From Staphylococcus shinii (GTDB taxonomy: Bacteria; Bacillota; Bacilli; Staphylococcales; Staphylococcaceae): a stretch of 64,000 nt of DNA. A program made the translations under genes and the position numbers. The stretch lies in the NCBI RefSeq assembly GCF_017583065.1, contig NZ_JAGEVL010000005.1:420040-484039 (forward strand), written 5' to 3'. Under the pieces are notes generated by a model that did not search any database, was not told the origin of the DNA, and worked only from the letters and a program-made list of their open reading frames with translations. Of the stretch, positions 18,700 to 27,402 are shown in pieces; position 1 is the stretch's first letter, and each line of letters opens with the position of its first letter.

Positions 18700-19134
18700 T
18701 TAATCTATTTGGATATTTGATGCTGAGTGTTCTTCTTGTGCTTTTTTAGGTAGTGTTACGTTTAATACGCCATCTTCAAATGATGCTTTAATAGCTGTTT
18801 CATCTATATTTTCAAAAGGGTATTGACGCTTAACATCGCTATAAGTGCGTTCTTGATGAAGTATGCGACCATCCTCATCTTGCTCTTTATCGTCGTTTGA
18901 TTGCTTAGCTTCAATTGTTAGAGCGTTATTTTCAAATTGTAAGCTAATATTTTCTTTTTTGAAACCAGGAAGTTCAGCTTCAATTATAAAAACATTATCT
19001 AACTCTCTGACATCTGATTTAATGCTCGTAGTTTCAGGAAAATGTTCAAAAAATTGACGTCCAAAATCTCTAAATAACTCAGTTGGGTCACCTTCGAAAA
19101 ATGGATTGTTATACGGTCTCTTATTAAAAGCCAT
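18700..19134 (-). CDS. Small heat-shock protein, Hsp20 family
   Basis: This 144-residue alpha-crystallin-domain chaperone holds unfolding proteins. The N-terminal arm FEGDPTELFRDFGRQFFEHF precedes the domain. The domain includes NVFIIEAELPGFKKENISLQ and ends in GVLNVTLPKK, the conserved G-x-L-x-h-x-hP motif. It lies 26 bases downstream of a second Hsp20 gene, so the two form an operon controlled by the CtsR-type promoter at 19563-19598. GGAGAG precedes the start. Confidence 0.93.
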   Translation of the reverse strand: MAFNKRPYNNPFFEGDPTELFRDFGRQFFEHFPETTSIKSDVRELDNVFIIEAELPGFKKENISLQFENNALTIEAKQSNDDKEQDEDGRILHQERTYSDVKRQYPFENIDETAIKASFEDGVLNVTLPKKAQEEHSASNIQID

Positions 19135-19160
19135 GATACATCTCTCCTTAAATTTTAGAT

Positions 19161-19529
19161 TTAGTCAATTGAAATTTGTGTTTTCGTTTGTTTAATTGGT
19201 AGTTTTACCGTTAAGATGCCGTTATTCATAGATGCATTTATTTTATTTGTGTCGATATTTTTAAAGATAAACTGTCTACTTTGCTCATTAGAATTGCGCT
19301 CATTAATTAGATAAGTGCTATCTTGTTGTATATTAGATACACGTTTTGCTAGTATAGTTAACGTTTTATGTTCAAAATTAATAGTAATATCATCTTTTTG
19401 ATAACCAGGAAGTTCAGCTTCAACTGTATAGCTATCTTGTGTTTGATATACATTTACTTTGAAATCGTGATGGTCTGAGACTAAACTTTCTAATAAATCT
19501 TTAGTAAGATTGTTAGTGCTTTGTATCAT
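19161..19529 (-). CDS. Small heat-shock protein, Hsp20 family (second copy)
   Basis: This 122-residue protein has the alpha-crystallin core YTVEAELPGYQKDDITINFE and the C-terminal GILTVKLPIK motif, but a shorter N-terminal arm than its neighbour. The two copies are clearly diverged, so this is an old duplication or a second lineage. It is first in the operon, directly behind the CtsR-like promoter, with AGGAGAGGTGA as ribosome-binding site. Confidence 0.92.
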   Translation of the reverse strand: MIQSTNNLTKDLLESLVSDHHDFKVNVYQTQDSYTVEAELPGYQKDDITINFEHKTLTILAKRVSNIQQDSTYLINERNSNEQSRQFIFKNIDTNKINASMNNGILTVKLPIKQTKTQISID

Positions 19530-19562
19530 CTCTGTTCACCTCTCCTTTTATCGTACAAATAT

Positions 19563-19598
19563 AGTATAATATATTAGTCAAAGAAAGTCAAAGTCAAA
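19563..19598 (-). promoter_or_regulatory. CtsR operator and sigma-A promoter of hsp20 operon
   Basis: On the + strand AGTCAAA-GAA-AGTCAAA (19576-19592) matches the CtsR heptad repeat A/GGTCAAA-N3-A/GGTCAAA, and a third GTCAAA abuts it (19593-19598). On the minus strand TTGACT (19591-19586), a 17-base spacer and TATACT (19568-19563) form a good promoter, with the operator over its -35. Heat-induced derepression is expected. Confidence 0.88.
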
Positions 19599-19760
19599 CT
19601 ATGTAAAAATAAAAAAAGTGTAATATTAAGATAATTAAGTTAGTAACATTGTTGGGCAGCGGAAGGGGGCATAATAAAAAGATTTAAGTAAGAGGTAAGT
19701 AAAGTCAAAAATAATAACATGAAAACTAGAACTTCTAACTTTAACTTTACCTCTGACAGA

Positions 19761-20201
19761 TTAAATATCTTTAGAAAAATGTTTATTAACGAAGTGTTGT
19801 AATGTTTCTTTTAAATTAATAGCTTCGTCTATATCCATATCGAATTCGCTAAACACACGTTTTGATATTTTAGAGAGTGGTTCTTTAACATTTGCGCCTT
19901 TTTCTGTAAGTGCAATCTGTAGGTTACGCTCATCATCAATTTCACGTGTTCTAGTTACATAGCCTTTTTTCTCAAGTTTTTTAAGTAAAGGTGTAAGTGT
20001 CCCTGAATCTAAATAAACACGTTCGCCAAGCGTTTTAATATTGAGTTTTTCATCTACTTCAATTGCTAGTAGCACAATGTAGCCAGTATATGTTAAATCG
20101 AATTCTTTTAAGTAAGACGTATACTTCTTAATGATTTCTTTAGAAGACACATAAAAAAGAAAACATAGTTGTCTTTCTAAGTAGCTGTCTTTTTCCTCCA
20201 T
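19761..20201 (-). CDS. sarZ: Redox-responsive MarR/SarA-family regulator SarZ
   Basis: This 146-residue winged-helix regulator is recognisable as SarZ. The N-terminal [17 protein letters not shown] segment carries the single redox Cys13, [11 protein letters not shown] follows, and the wing segment is [19 protein letters not shown] with R-x-x-x-DER-N. It is an OhrR-like one-cysteine sensor that in S. aureus links oxidative and metabolic state to virulence and metabolism. GGGGTGAT precedes the start. Its position between narT/hsp20 and rsp matches the S. aureus order as I recall it. Confidence 0.9.
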   Translation of the reverse strand: MEEKDSYLERQLCFLFYVSSKEIIKKYTSYLKEFDLTYTGYIVLLAIEVDEKLNIKTLGERVYLDSGTLTPLLKKLEKKGYVTRTREIDDERNLQIALTEKGANVKEPLSKISKRVFSEFDMDIDEAINLKETLQHFVNKHFSKDI

Positions 20202-20583
20202 TTAATCACCCCTTTTGAAATTTAACCTTATTATGAACTATGGTTGTTGTCAAGGAACGGTTGCGCACCTCTTTCTGATAAAAAAATAATATTTATCGAC
20301 GTTTACTTAACAAGAAACTATATAGTGGAAAAGAACCGTAATATAAAGTGTTTTTAAATTGAGAAAGTAAGTCTTAAGAAAATCAAAATTGATTTAGTAT
20401 GAAGGTTTAATTTAAGAAGATTTTGTTACAAAAAGCCTATATGACTTTATTAATCATTTACAATCAGTCATACTGATAATATTGTGTTTTTGTTATATAA
20501 TAATGGTGTAATAAAGCATTAATGAGGGAGTATACTTACTCATCTATCAGTTAGAAAGTTATCGTTTTAACTAAAGGAGATTA
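20202..20583. other. Intergenic region between divergent sarZ and yxeA-like genes
   Basis: This 382-base AT-rich region must hold both promoters. TATAATAA near 20497 is a possible -10 for the rightward gene. I see no clear operator, RNA structure or small reading frame with a ribosome-binding site. Confidence 0.4.
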
Positions 20584-20946
20584 ATGATGAAAACATTTTT
20601 AAAAATCATGGGTCTATTAGTTTTGTCACTGATTATTGCTATTGTGTTTTTCTTTGGAATGAGAACATATCAAGGACATAAAAATCTAGAACTAGTAGAT
20701 CGTTATATGGATGAACAAAATTTAACTGAAGAAATTGAATCTGAGAAAACATTGTATAGTGCTAAGAAGGGTTTATATTATAAGCAAGTTAAATTTAAAG
20801 ATGATCCGGAACATACGTATACGGTGCAACCAATTAGTACATTTAAAGGCATCTTAGTACAAGGTTTTGATAGTGAGACCAACAAAAATATCAAAGATGC
20901 TAAACATAACGAATTTAAAGAAGATTATAAACCGAAAGACAAATAG
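20584..20946 (+). CDS. YxeA-family small membrane-anchored protein
   Basis: This 120-residue protein has one N-terminal hydrophobic helix (residues 5-27), then a hydrophilic extracellular domain with NLTEEIESEKTLYSAKKGLY and YTVQPISTFKGILV. These fit the DUF1093/YxeA family of OB-like small surface proteins. Function is unknown. There is no lipobox, so the helix is either an uncleaved anchor or a signal. ATG codons at 20584 and 20587 are both reasonable behind AAAGGAG. It stands alone. Confidence 0.75.
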   Translation: MMKTFLKIMGLLVLSLIIAIVFFFGMRTYQGHKNLELVDRYMDEQNLTEEIESEKTLYSAKKGLYYKQVKFKDDPEHTYTVQPISTFKGILVQGFDSETNKNIKDAKHNEFKEDYKPKDK

Positions 20947-21135
20947 GAATACATTGTTAAAAGCGAGGGAAATTGAACAGGAATCTAGTACACTTAAAAA
21001 GATTTCATTCCCCGCAAACAAAGTTGACATGGATAAAAGGTTTGCCTGAGCAATAGTATTTAGACAAATGAGCTTTAATTTTCAATCCTGTCAGCTACAG
21101 CTAATATATTGATTTATGCTAAGACAATTAATAAT

Positions 21136-21294
21136 AAACTCCCTTTAAAGTAGACACTGGAAAAGTGAAAAACTTTAAAGGGAGTTTCGTTTATGACTCT
21201 TAATAAAAAATGAATATCAACTTTAATTAAGATCATTCGAATTGTATAAAGGCTATAGCTTTGCAAAAGTTAGTGGTATGTTAACTTACAAACA
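21136..21294 (+). other. Possible insertion-sequence remnant with 16-bp hairpin
   Basis: Between the YxeA-like gene and the next gene there is no intact gene. AAACTCCCTTTAAAGT (21136-21151) and its exact complement (21172-21187) form a hairpin around TAGACACTGGAAAAGTG. An ATG at 21193 then opens MTLNKK and stops. A neighbouring frame reads ELYKGYSFAKVSGML, resembling the start of IS3-type OrfA proteins. This could be a decayed transposase start with frame damage. It is a weak, memory-based call; the hairpin itself is certain. Confidence 0.3.
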
Positions 21295-21642
21295 TCACAT
21301 ACCTTTCATCTCACCCATATCATGAATTTTCATCATTAAACCGTGAGGGATGTCGTCATGATCTACAACTTCCATTTTACTAAAAGCACCATCACCTTCT
21401 GCTTTAATTAGCTTAACAAAATCTCCTTTTTTAGGAGAAAATCCTGATTCAGCAGGTAACTTAACATCTTTTTCTATTTTATGATCTTTTTCACTAATTA
21501 TTTTATCAGCCGTTGTTTCATTTTTCATATAACCATAATAAGTTTCTTTTTGGCCGCTAGACATCATCATAATAATCAATACGATAGCAACAATTAACAT
21601 TATTATGCTTATAGTAATTGCGAATACTTTACTGTTTTTCAA
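21295..21642 (-). CDS. Small membrane-anchored protein, DUF4889-like
   Basis: This 115-residue protein has an N-terminal transmembrane helix (residues 6-29), then an acidic and lysine-rich outer domain. The pattern SGFSPKKGDFVKLIK suggests a small beta-barrel, and the C-terminus is methionine/histidine-rich (HGLMMKIHDMGEMKGM). I associate the type with DUF4889 proteins found near sarZ in staphylococci, but that is recall. The start is a UUG behind AAAGGAGA. The Met/His tail could bind metal, but nothing else supports that. Confidence 0.65.
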   Translation of the reverse strand: MKNSKVFAITISIIMLIVAIVLIIMMMSSGQKETYYGYMKNETTADKIISEKDHKIEKDVKLPAESGFSPKKGDFVKLIKAEGDGAFSKMEVVDHDDIPHGLMMKIHDMGEMKGM

Positions 21643-21797
21643 GGTATAATTCTCCTTTATATCTATTTCTTTCTGTTATATCTAAAATAATTAAATTATG
21701 CAATCGAAAGTACTATTCATGATTTAGTTACGTTAATAATGAAAGTCTTATTATGCTTTTAAATATTTTACTTTATCACGATTGTATAGTTGAAATG

Positions 21798-23897
21798 TTA
21801 AGACTGTAATATCCGAATATATTTTAATTCATCATAATGCAATATGAATTCTAAGCTGCTTTTAAATTCTGTAAACTGTCTAATTTCTGCTTTTGGTATA
21901 GTGGATTGTTCAATATAGCGTAATAAAGATCTTTCGATATATATGTCGTTGAAAGAAGGCGGTAAAGCATAGTCTATAAATCCATGTTCTCGATTCAACG
22001 TTTGGATGAACAATGTGATATTTGAATTTAATAAAGATTGTTTTAAGACGACATTGAGTACATCTTTCGGTGAAGTACGGTGATTTATAGAATTAAATAA
22101 AAGCAAATGAAACTCATCTCTTTCTTTTAACATAATAAAATTTTTATGTATAGAAATAGCTTTGCCAATAAAAGGTTTAATGAATTGATATAAGTACATT
22201 AAGGGTTCATAGATTCCATGACTATTCATTAGAGCGACATCATCTTTCTCTTTTCGCATCAGCTCGTATCCTACACCACAGCCTCTATTTAACAAGATAA
22301 GTATATGACACATTAAATCAGTGATTTCTAAAGGATAGTGTTCTTCATAAAACTTGAAGCATTGCTTTGTTAGTTTTGTATATACAAACTTTGATGTGTC
22401 AATATGTGATGCTTTGATCACTTTATTATAATAATCGTAATAACTCATTGAATTATTGAAACCTTCACCTTTTTTGTTTAATAACTTTCGAACTTGTACT
22501 TGTTCTATATCAATAAAATGATAATCAAAATTAAACCTTTGAAGTAATGTGAACGCATGCTTCAGCGAAGTAACCTGTTCAATTACGCCTTCAATAGTGA
22601 TAGCCATTTTTATATTAAAATTCAGGTTTTTGATTTTAATATATAATCGGTTAACATCCTTCAATGATAAATGAGATGCATCAAAGAGAATTAGAAAATT
22701 ATAATTCTGTTGTTGTTTTGCATATTCTGGTTTGAATTTTAAAAATTGTGATATCAAACCTTCGATAAAATCAAATTGTGTCATCGATTTTATTCTTAGC
22801 GCAATACCTACATAATCAGAAAACAGTGAATCGATAAAATCAATCATACCAGTGAGGCTTAAATTTTCTAAAGAGAAGTTTCTAACATTATTTATTAATA
22901 CGTAGGCATCAGTTAAATCTTTAAAATTCAATTTAGAATTAAGGTCAGACTGAATAATATCCATTAAACTATCAATATGAATAAAGATAGTTGGAGTTTT
23001 TGCCCAATCCTTAAAATCCAATTGTTCGATATCGATATGTAATTGTTTTAAAGGCCCAGGCTTTTCTTTAGTGATTATATCAATTTGAGACTTGAAGCGA
23101 TTCAAATCATTGTTTATTAGTACGATGTTGTCTTGATGCAAATTATGTACTGATTTTCTGAATTCATTAGGTGTTATATTTAAGAAAAATTTAAACTGAT
23201 GAATATAATTTGAATAATGGTTGAAGCCGTAATGTTCAGAGATATGATAAATTGCATGTTTCGTTTGAATAAGATCAACGAGTGATAAAGCAATTTTTAG
23301 ACTAGTTATATAATGTTTAAAGCTAATACCCAAATATTTCTTGAATAATATAGAAATATAAGGCGCAGAAATATAAAATGTACTCGAAACATCTTTAGAG
23401 GAAAGTGGTTCAGCAACATGAGCTTTTATAAAATCAGTTATATTATTTAGTAATGTATTTTCTGTATGTATAGATGGGATATAGATAAAATCATGTTCAA
23501 CCCTTGTTTCCTTATTGATTATCGTTATAATTTCGTTCAGCATAGGTGACTCAATTGATTCACATTGGCTCAACTGTTGAATCATCGTTAAAATTTGAAA
23601 TTTTAGATATTCATTCGAATTTAACAATTTATAGTTATAATAAAAATTGAAGAAACTTTTAACTGTTTTTGTGAATTGTTGTATTGGTATACACATTTCT
23701 ACTACTTGTTCAGCATCTGAGATGTGATATAAATCGTTGTGATTTATAATAATAATATGGTTTTCAGCAGATAACTGGTGGCCATTTAAGGTAACATCTA
23801 GTTTATTGTTTAAAGAAAATAAAATTATGACTTGATGTATACACCGTTGTGTATGAGTGTTTAAAAATTCATGAATACACAAAGTTGTATTTTTCAT
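21798..23897 (-). CDS. rsp: Large AraC-family regulator Rsp
   Basis: This 699-residue regulator is far longer than usual AraC proteins. An N-terminal sensor-like region (1-140) precedes an AraC double helix-turn-helix at about 148-252 (LSSKDVSSTFYISAPYISI and later ISEHYGFNHYSNYIHQFKF). Some 440 residues follow that have the feel of a TIM-barrel glycosidase-like domain. This order and length fit S. aureus Rsp, a repressor of surface proteins and activator of toxin genes. Its position close to sarZ and the scrA-like gene also agrees. It is monocistronic, with no terminator that I could identify. Confidence 0.85.
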   Translation of the reverse strand: MKNTTLCIHEFLNTHTQRCIHQVIILFSLNNKLDVTLNGHQLSAENHIIIINHNDLYHISDAEQVVEMCIPIQQFTKTVKSFFNFYYNYKLLNSNEYLKFQILTMIQQLSQCESIESPMLNEIITIINKETRVEHDFIYIPSIHTENTLLNNITDFIKAHVAEPLSSKDVSSTFYISAPYISILFKKYLGISFKHYITSLKIALSLVDLIQTKHAIYHISEHYGFNHYSNYIHQFKFFLNITPNEFRKSVHNLHQDNIVLINNDLNRFKSQIDIITKEKPGPLKQLHIDIEQLDFKDWAKTPTIFIHIDSLMDIIQSDLNSKLNFKDLTDAYVLINNVRNFSLENLSLTGMIDFIDSLFSDYVGIALRIKSMTQFDFIEGLISQFLKFKPEYAKQQQNYNFLILFDASHLSLKDVNRLYIKIKNLNFNIKMAITIEGVIEQVTSLKHAFTLLQRFNFDYHFIDIEQVQVRKLLNKKGEGFNNSMSYYDYYNKVIKASHIDTSKFVYTKLTKQCFKFYEEHYPLEITDLMCHILILLNRGCGVGYELMRKEKDDVALMNSHGIYEPLMYLYQFIKPFIGKAISIHKNFIMLKERDEFHLLLFNSINHRTSPKDVLNVVLKQSLLNSNITLFIQTLNREHGFIDYALPPSFNDIYIERSLLRYIEQSTIPKAEIRQFTEFKSSLEFILHYDELKYIRILQS

Positions 23898-24125
23898 AGT
23901 AAAGGCAACTCCTGATAATAATTTAAAATGGTATATTGTTTAAAATACATTATATTACAAAAAGTTGTGTCTTTTAATCCTTTAAATATAAATATTTTTT
24001 TATCTTATAAAGAGGTTCGATATTAAAAATTAAGTTTCAGGCAATGTATTTTGTTTAAGAGATGATTTTTTCGGATAAATCAGTTTAAATTTTTACATTA
24101 GATTTATTAAAGGAGACGTTAACAA

Positions 24126-24701
24126 ATGGAACATATTTATTCTGAATTTTACAATCAAAAAACTAAAATAACGGAATTAAAACCAGATGTATTAGGCGTG
24201 GTGTTACATGATGATGCAGAAAATAACAATGCAAAGGATTATATTGCTTGGTTACAACAAAGAATGGATAATAATGAATTGGATAAGGGATGGGCGTGTG
24301 CATATGTTGATAAGCAGACATGTTATTGGTTTCATCCATCTTCAGATGTAGAATGGCATTGTGGTGATGCTTTTGCGAATACGCATTATATTGGCATAGA
24401 ACGCTGCCAATCAAAAATTAATGGGATATTGTCTGATAAAGAATTTATGGAGAATGAAGAAGCCAGTTTTTGGATTGCAGCCTTGCTATTGAAAAAGTAT
24501 CAGTTACCAGTAAACAGAGAGACGGTGAAACTTCATAAAATGTTTTTTGATACGCAATGTCCTGCAAGAGCGTGGTCAATACATTTGGATAATACAACTA
24601 CAAATGCAGAAAATATAAAAACCTTACAAGATTATTTTATAAATAAGATTAAAGCACATTACACCAATATACAAGAAAATGATACGGCAGTAGTGGGTTG
24701 A
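24126..24701 (+). CDS. Amidase_2-like N-acetylmuramoyl-L-alanine amidase domain protein
   Basis: This 191-residue stand-alone Amidase_2/PGRP-type domain has plausible zinc ligands: His28 (GVVLHDD), a central His in the KLHKMFFDTQCP segment and the Cys of QCPAR. The core has YWFHPSSDVEWHCGD and YIGIERCQ. There is no signal peptide, SH3 domain or transmembrane helix, so how it would reach the cell wall is unclear. It may act in the cytoplasm on recycled muropeptides or leave by lysis. No phage genes surround it. A GGAGACG site lies ten bases before ATG 24126. Confidence 0.8.
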   Translation: MEHIYSEFYNQKTKITELKPDVLGVVLHDDAENNNAKDYIAWLQQRMDNNELDKGWACAYVDKQTCYWFHPSSDVEWHCGDAFANTHYIGIERCQSKINGILSDKEFMENEEASFWIAALLLKKYQLPVNRETVKLHKMFFDTQCPARAWSIHLDNTTTNAENIKTLQDYFINKIKAHYTNIQENDTAVVG

Positions 24702-24739
24702 TTTAAAAGTTTAGTCATAAAGAATATACAAAAATGGGA

Positions 24740-24800
24740 TTGCGTTATTTATTGGAACCGATTACAATAATGATTATAAAGTGTTTTGGTACCGGTTCCG
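24740..24800 (+). promoter_or_regulatory. scrA promoter with two LacI-type (ScrR-like) operators
   Basis: TTGCGT (24740-24745), a 17-base spacer and TACAAT (24763-24768) form a promoter. TTGGAACCGATTACAA (24752-24767) fills the spacer and -10. A second palindrome, GGTACCGGTTCC (24788-24799), lies just downstream of the start point. Both resemble TTGGAACCGGTTCCAA, the kind of operator used by the sucrose repressor ScrR. The repressor is not encoded in this window. Confidence 0.75.
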
Positions 24801-24821
24801 TTAGATAGAGGAGGTTATATA

Positions 24822-26264
24822 ATGAATTATAAAAAGGCTGCAGAAAATATTTTGCAAGCGCTTGGTGGGGAAGATAATGTTGATGCAATGACACATTGTG
24901 CAACACGTTTGCGACTTGTATTGAAAGATGAAAGTTTGGTAGATGAAAAGGCATTAGGGAGTATGGATGTTGTAAAGGGCACATTTTCAACAGGAGGACA
25001 ATACCAGGTCATTATAGGTTCTGGTACGGTAAATAAAGTATTTAGTGAATTAGAAAAGCTTACAGGCAAAGAAGCGTCTTCGGTGTCAGAGGTAAAAGCA
25101 CAGGGCACTAAAAACATGAATCCTTTTCAAAAGTTTGTGAAAATGCTCTCAGATATATTTGTTCCAATTATACCAGCGATTGTAGCTGGTGGCTTACTCA
25201 TGGGGATCAACAATATATTAACTGCACCAGGTATTTTTTATGATAATAAATCGTTAATAGAAGTACAAAATCAGTTTAGTGGTTTAGCTGAAATGATTAA
25301 TATTTTTGCTAATGCACCATTCACATTACTACCTATATTAATTGGTTTTAGTGCGGCTAAACGATTTGGGGGTAACGCATATCTCGGCGCAGCGCTTGGA
25401 ATGATATTGGTTCATCCAGAATTGATGAGTGCTTATGATTATCCGAAAGCATTAGAAGCGGGTAAAGAAATTCCTCATTGGAACTTATTTGGGCTAGAAA
25501 TTAATCAAGTAGGGTACCAAGGTCAAGTATTACCAATGCTAGTAGCTACATACATTCTTGCGACAATTGAAAAAGGGCTAAGAAAAGTTATACCTACAGT
25601 ATTAGATAATTTATTAACCCCTTTATTAGCAATATTATCAACAGGTTTTATAACATTTTCATTGGTTGGTCCATTAACACGTACGTTAGGATATTGGCTA
25701 TCAGATGGTTTAACATGGTTATATGAATTTGGTGGCGCTATCGGTGGTCTTATATTTGGTTTATTATACGCACCAATCGTTATTACAGGTATGCATCATA
25801 GTTTTATTGCTATTGAAACACAACTTATTGCTGACAGTACGTCGACAGGTGGTTCATTTATATTCCCTATTGCAACCATGTCTAATATTGCACAAGGTGC
25901 GGCAACTCTTGCAGCGTTCCTTATTATAAAGGAAAATAAAAAGTTAAAAGGCGTAGCTTCGGCTGCAGGTGTATCTGCTTTACTAGGTATTACAGAACCA
26001 GCAATGTTTGGAGTGAACTTGAAGTTAAGATATCCATTTATTGGAGCAATCGTTGGCTCAGGTATTGGCTCTGCCTATATAGCTTTTTTCAAAGTTAAAG
26101 CTATTGCATTAGGTACTGCAGGTATACCAGGGTTTATATCTATTAGTGGTCAAAACAATGGTTGGTTACATTATGGTATAGCCATGATAATTGCATTTAT
26201 TGTAGCATTTGGCTTAACATACGCTTTATCATATAGAAAGAAATATAGAAATATTGAAGCATAG
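24822..26264 (+). CDS. scrA: PTS EIIBC permease, sucrose type
   Basis: This 480-residue phosphotransferase permease has an N-terminal EIIB domain (residues 1-85) whose phosphocysteine lies in [12 protein letters not shown]. The EIIC domain of about ten membrane helices includes [12 protein letters not shown] and [17 protein letters not shown]. There is no fused EIIA, so a separate glucose-type EIIA must donate phosphate, as for sucrose permeases. Length equals the S. xylosus ScrA that I recall, and the operator type fits ScrR. Trehalose-type permeases are the main alternative. No sucrose-6-phosphate hydrolase is nearby. ATG 24822 follows GAGGAGG; an upstream in-frame start at 24786 would overlap the operator. 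Confidence 0.82.
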   Translation: MNYKKAAENILQALGGEDNVDAMTHCATRLRLVLKDESLVDEKALGSMDVVKGTFSTGGQYQVIIGSGTVNKVFSELEKLTGKEASSVSEVKAQGTKNMNPFQKFVKMLSDIFVPIIPAIVAGGLLMGINNILTAPGIFYDNKSLIEVQNQFSGLAEMINIFANAPFTLLPILIGFSAAKRFGGNAYLGAALGMILVHPELMSAYDYPKALEAGKEIPHWNLFGLEINQVGYQGQVLPMLVATYILATIEKGLRKVIPTVLDNLLTPLLAILSTGFITFSLVGPLTRTLGYWLSDGLTWLYEFGGAIGGLIFGLLYAPIVITGMHHSFIAIETQLIADSTSTGGSFIFPIATMSNIAQGAATLAAFLIIKENKKLKGVASAAGVSALLGITEPAMFGVNLKLRYPFIGAIVGSGIGSAYIAFFKVKAIALGTAGIPGFISISGQNNGWLHYGIAMIIAFIVAFGLTYALSYRKKYRNIEA

Positions 26265-26321
26265 TAGTATAAAGATATATTAAGATTAATAGTATTACAA
26301 AAATTGCATTATCAAAATAAA

Positions 26322-26351
26322 AGACTAATCCGTATGAAGGCGGATTAGTCT
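26322..26351. terminator. Terminator hairpin between scrA and the convergent corA-like gene
   Basis: AGACTAATCCG (26322-26332) pairs exactly with CGGATTAGTCT (26341-26351). A second hairpin follows immediately. Confidence 0.75.
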
Positions 26352-26353
26352 CA

Positions 26354-26396
26354 GACTGTCGACAAATTTTCCAACTTTGTTGACAGTTTTTTGTGC
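26354..26396 (+). terminator. Second hairpin with T run, repeat-like surroundings
   Basis: ACTGTCGACAAA pairs with TTTGTTGACAGT (one G-T pair), followed by TTTTTT. The adjacent CGCTTTCCGCGGGCACTGC stands out for its GC content and may belong to an interspersed repeat. Confidence 0.7.
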
Positions 26397-26434
26397 ACGC
26401 TTTCCGCGGGCACTGCATTAGTCTATAAATTAAT

Positions 26435-27373
26435 TCAAAATTTTTGTTTACGCCATAAAAATGCACCTACAATAGTTACGATAATGAGAGATATGCCGAT
26501 TACAATGAGCCATGAAACATAACTATGGTCATCGATAGGTAAGGGCACATTCATACCAAAAAAACTAAATACTAATGTTGGCAATGTTAAAAATACAGTA
26601 AAAAGTGTTAATGTTTTCATCGTATTATTCATTTCATTTGATAGTAATGACGCATATGAAGTAGTGATACTTTCTAGGATATCTGTATAAAGTCTCGTCG
26701 TTTCTAAGGCTTGATTGTTTTCGATTACCAAGTCTTCTAAAATATCTTCATCTTCATCAAATCGTTTCATAGCTGGTAAACGAAATAATTTTTTTACGAT
26801 GCTTTCATTACCCTTAAGTGCAGCTAAAAAATAAACTAAACTTTTTTCTACTTCCATTAAATTATAAAGTTGTTTATTTGTGACATTATTCTTTAAGTCA
26901 CGTTCAATTCGAATACGTGTTTTATTTAGCAATCTTAAATTTCTATTGTAATGATTTGTAATTGTTAACAATATATTTAATGCAAAACGACTATGGAAAC
27001 GTAAATTTATATTCTGACGCGCAAAGTTTTCTAAGAATTCATTTTCAACATTACAGATCGTAATGATTTTTTTATTTCCAATAATAATGCCTAAAGGAAT
27101 AGTAATAAATGATAATACCTTTGAATTAGTGTCATTTATAATGGGTAAGTCTAATATGATTAATGAATAATGCGAATCTTCGTCGTATTCAACGCGCGCA
27201 CTTTCTTCACTATCTAGTGGATCACGTATAAAATCTTCAGGAATACCATATAAATCTATTAGTGTTTCGATTTCCTCCCAGTTGGGATCAACAACATTAA
27301 CCCACGAAGCTGTTTGATTCAGTTCAGATTCAATTATTTTATCTGTTGGAGAATGTTTATATGCAGTTATCAT
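26435..27373 (-). CDS. CorA-family magnesium/divalent cation transporter
   Basis: This 312-residue protein has a large cytoplasmic helical N-domain and two C-terminal membrane helices joined by the signature loop FFGMNVPLPID (GMN motif of CorA channels). A basic tail (WRKQK) ends the protein. CorA pentamers pass Mg2+ and sometimes Co2+ or Ni2+. It starts 29 bases downstream of the TetR gene on the same strand, so the two are probably one transcript. Divergent YhgE is the likely TetR target. No magnesium riboswitch is visible. Confidence 0.9.
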   Translation of the reverse strand: MITAYKHSPTDKIIESELNQTASWVNVVDPNWEEIETLIDLYGIPEDFIRDPLDSEESARVEYDEDSHYSLIILDLPIINDTNSKVLSFITIPLGIIIGNKKIITICNVENEFLENFARQNINLRFHSRFALNILLTITNHYNRNLRLLNKTRIRIERDLKNNVTNKQLYNLMEVEKSLVYFLAALKGNESIVKKLFRLPAMKRFDEDEDILEDLVIENNQALETTRLYTDILESITTSYASLLSNEMNNTMKTLTLFTVFLTLPTLVFSFFGMNVPLPIDDHSYVSWLIVIGISLIIVTIVGAFLWRKQKF

Positions 27374-27402
27374 GATAAAATGAAATCCTTTCTTTAGAAA
27401 TA

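Noticed and set aside
24126..24701. Prophage lysin
   Set aside because: No holin, structural or integrase genes surround it and it lacks export and wall-binding domains.
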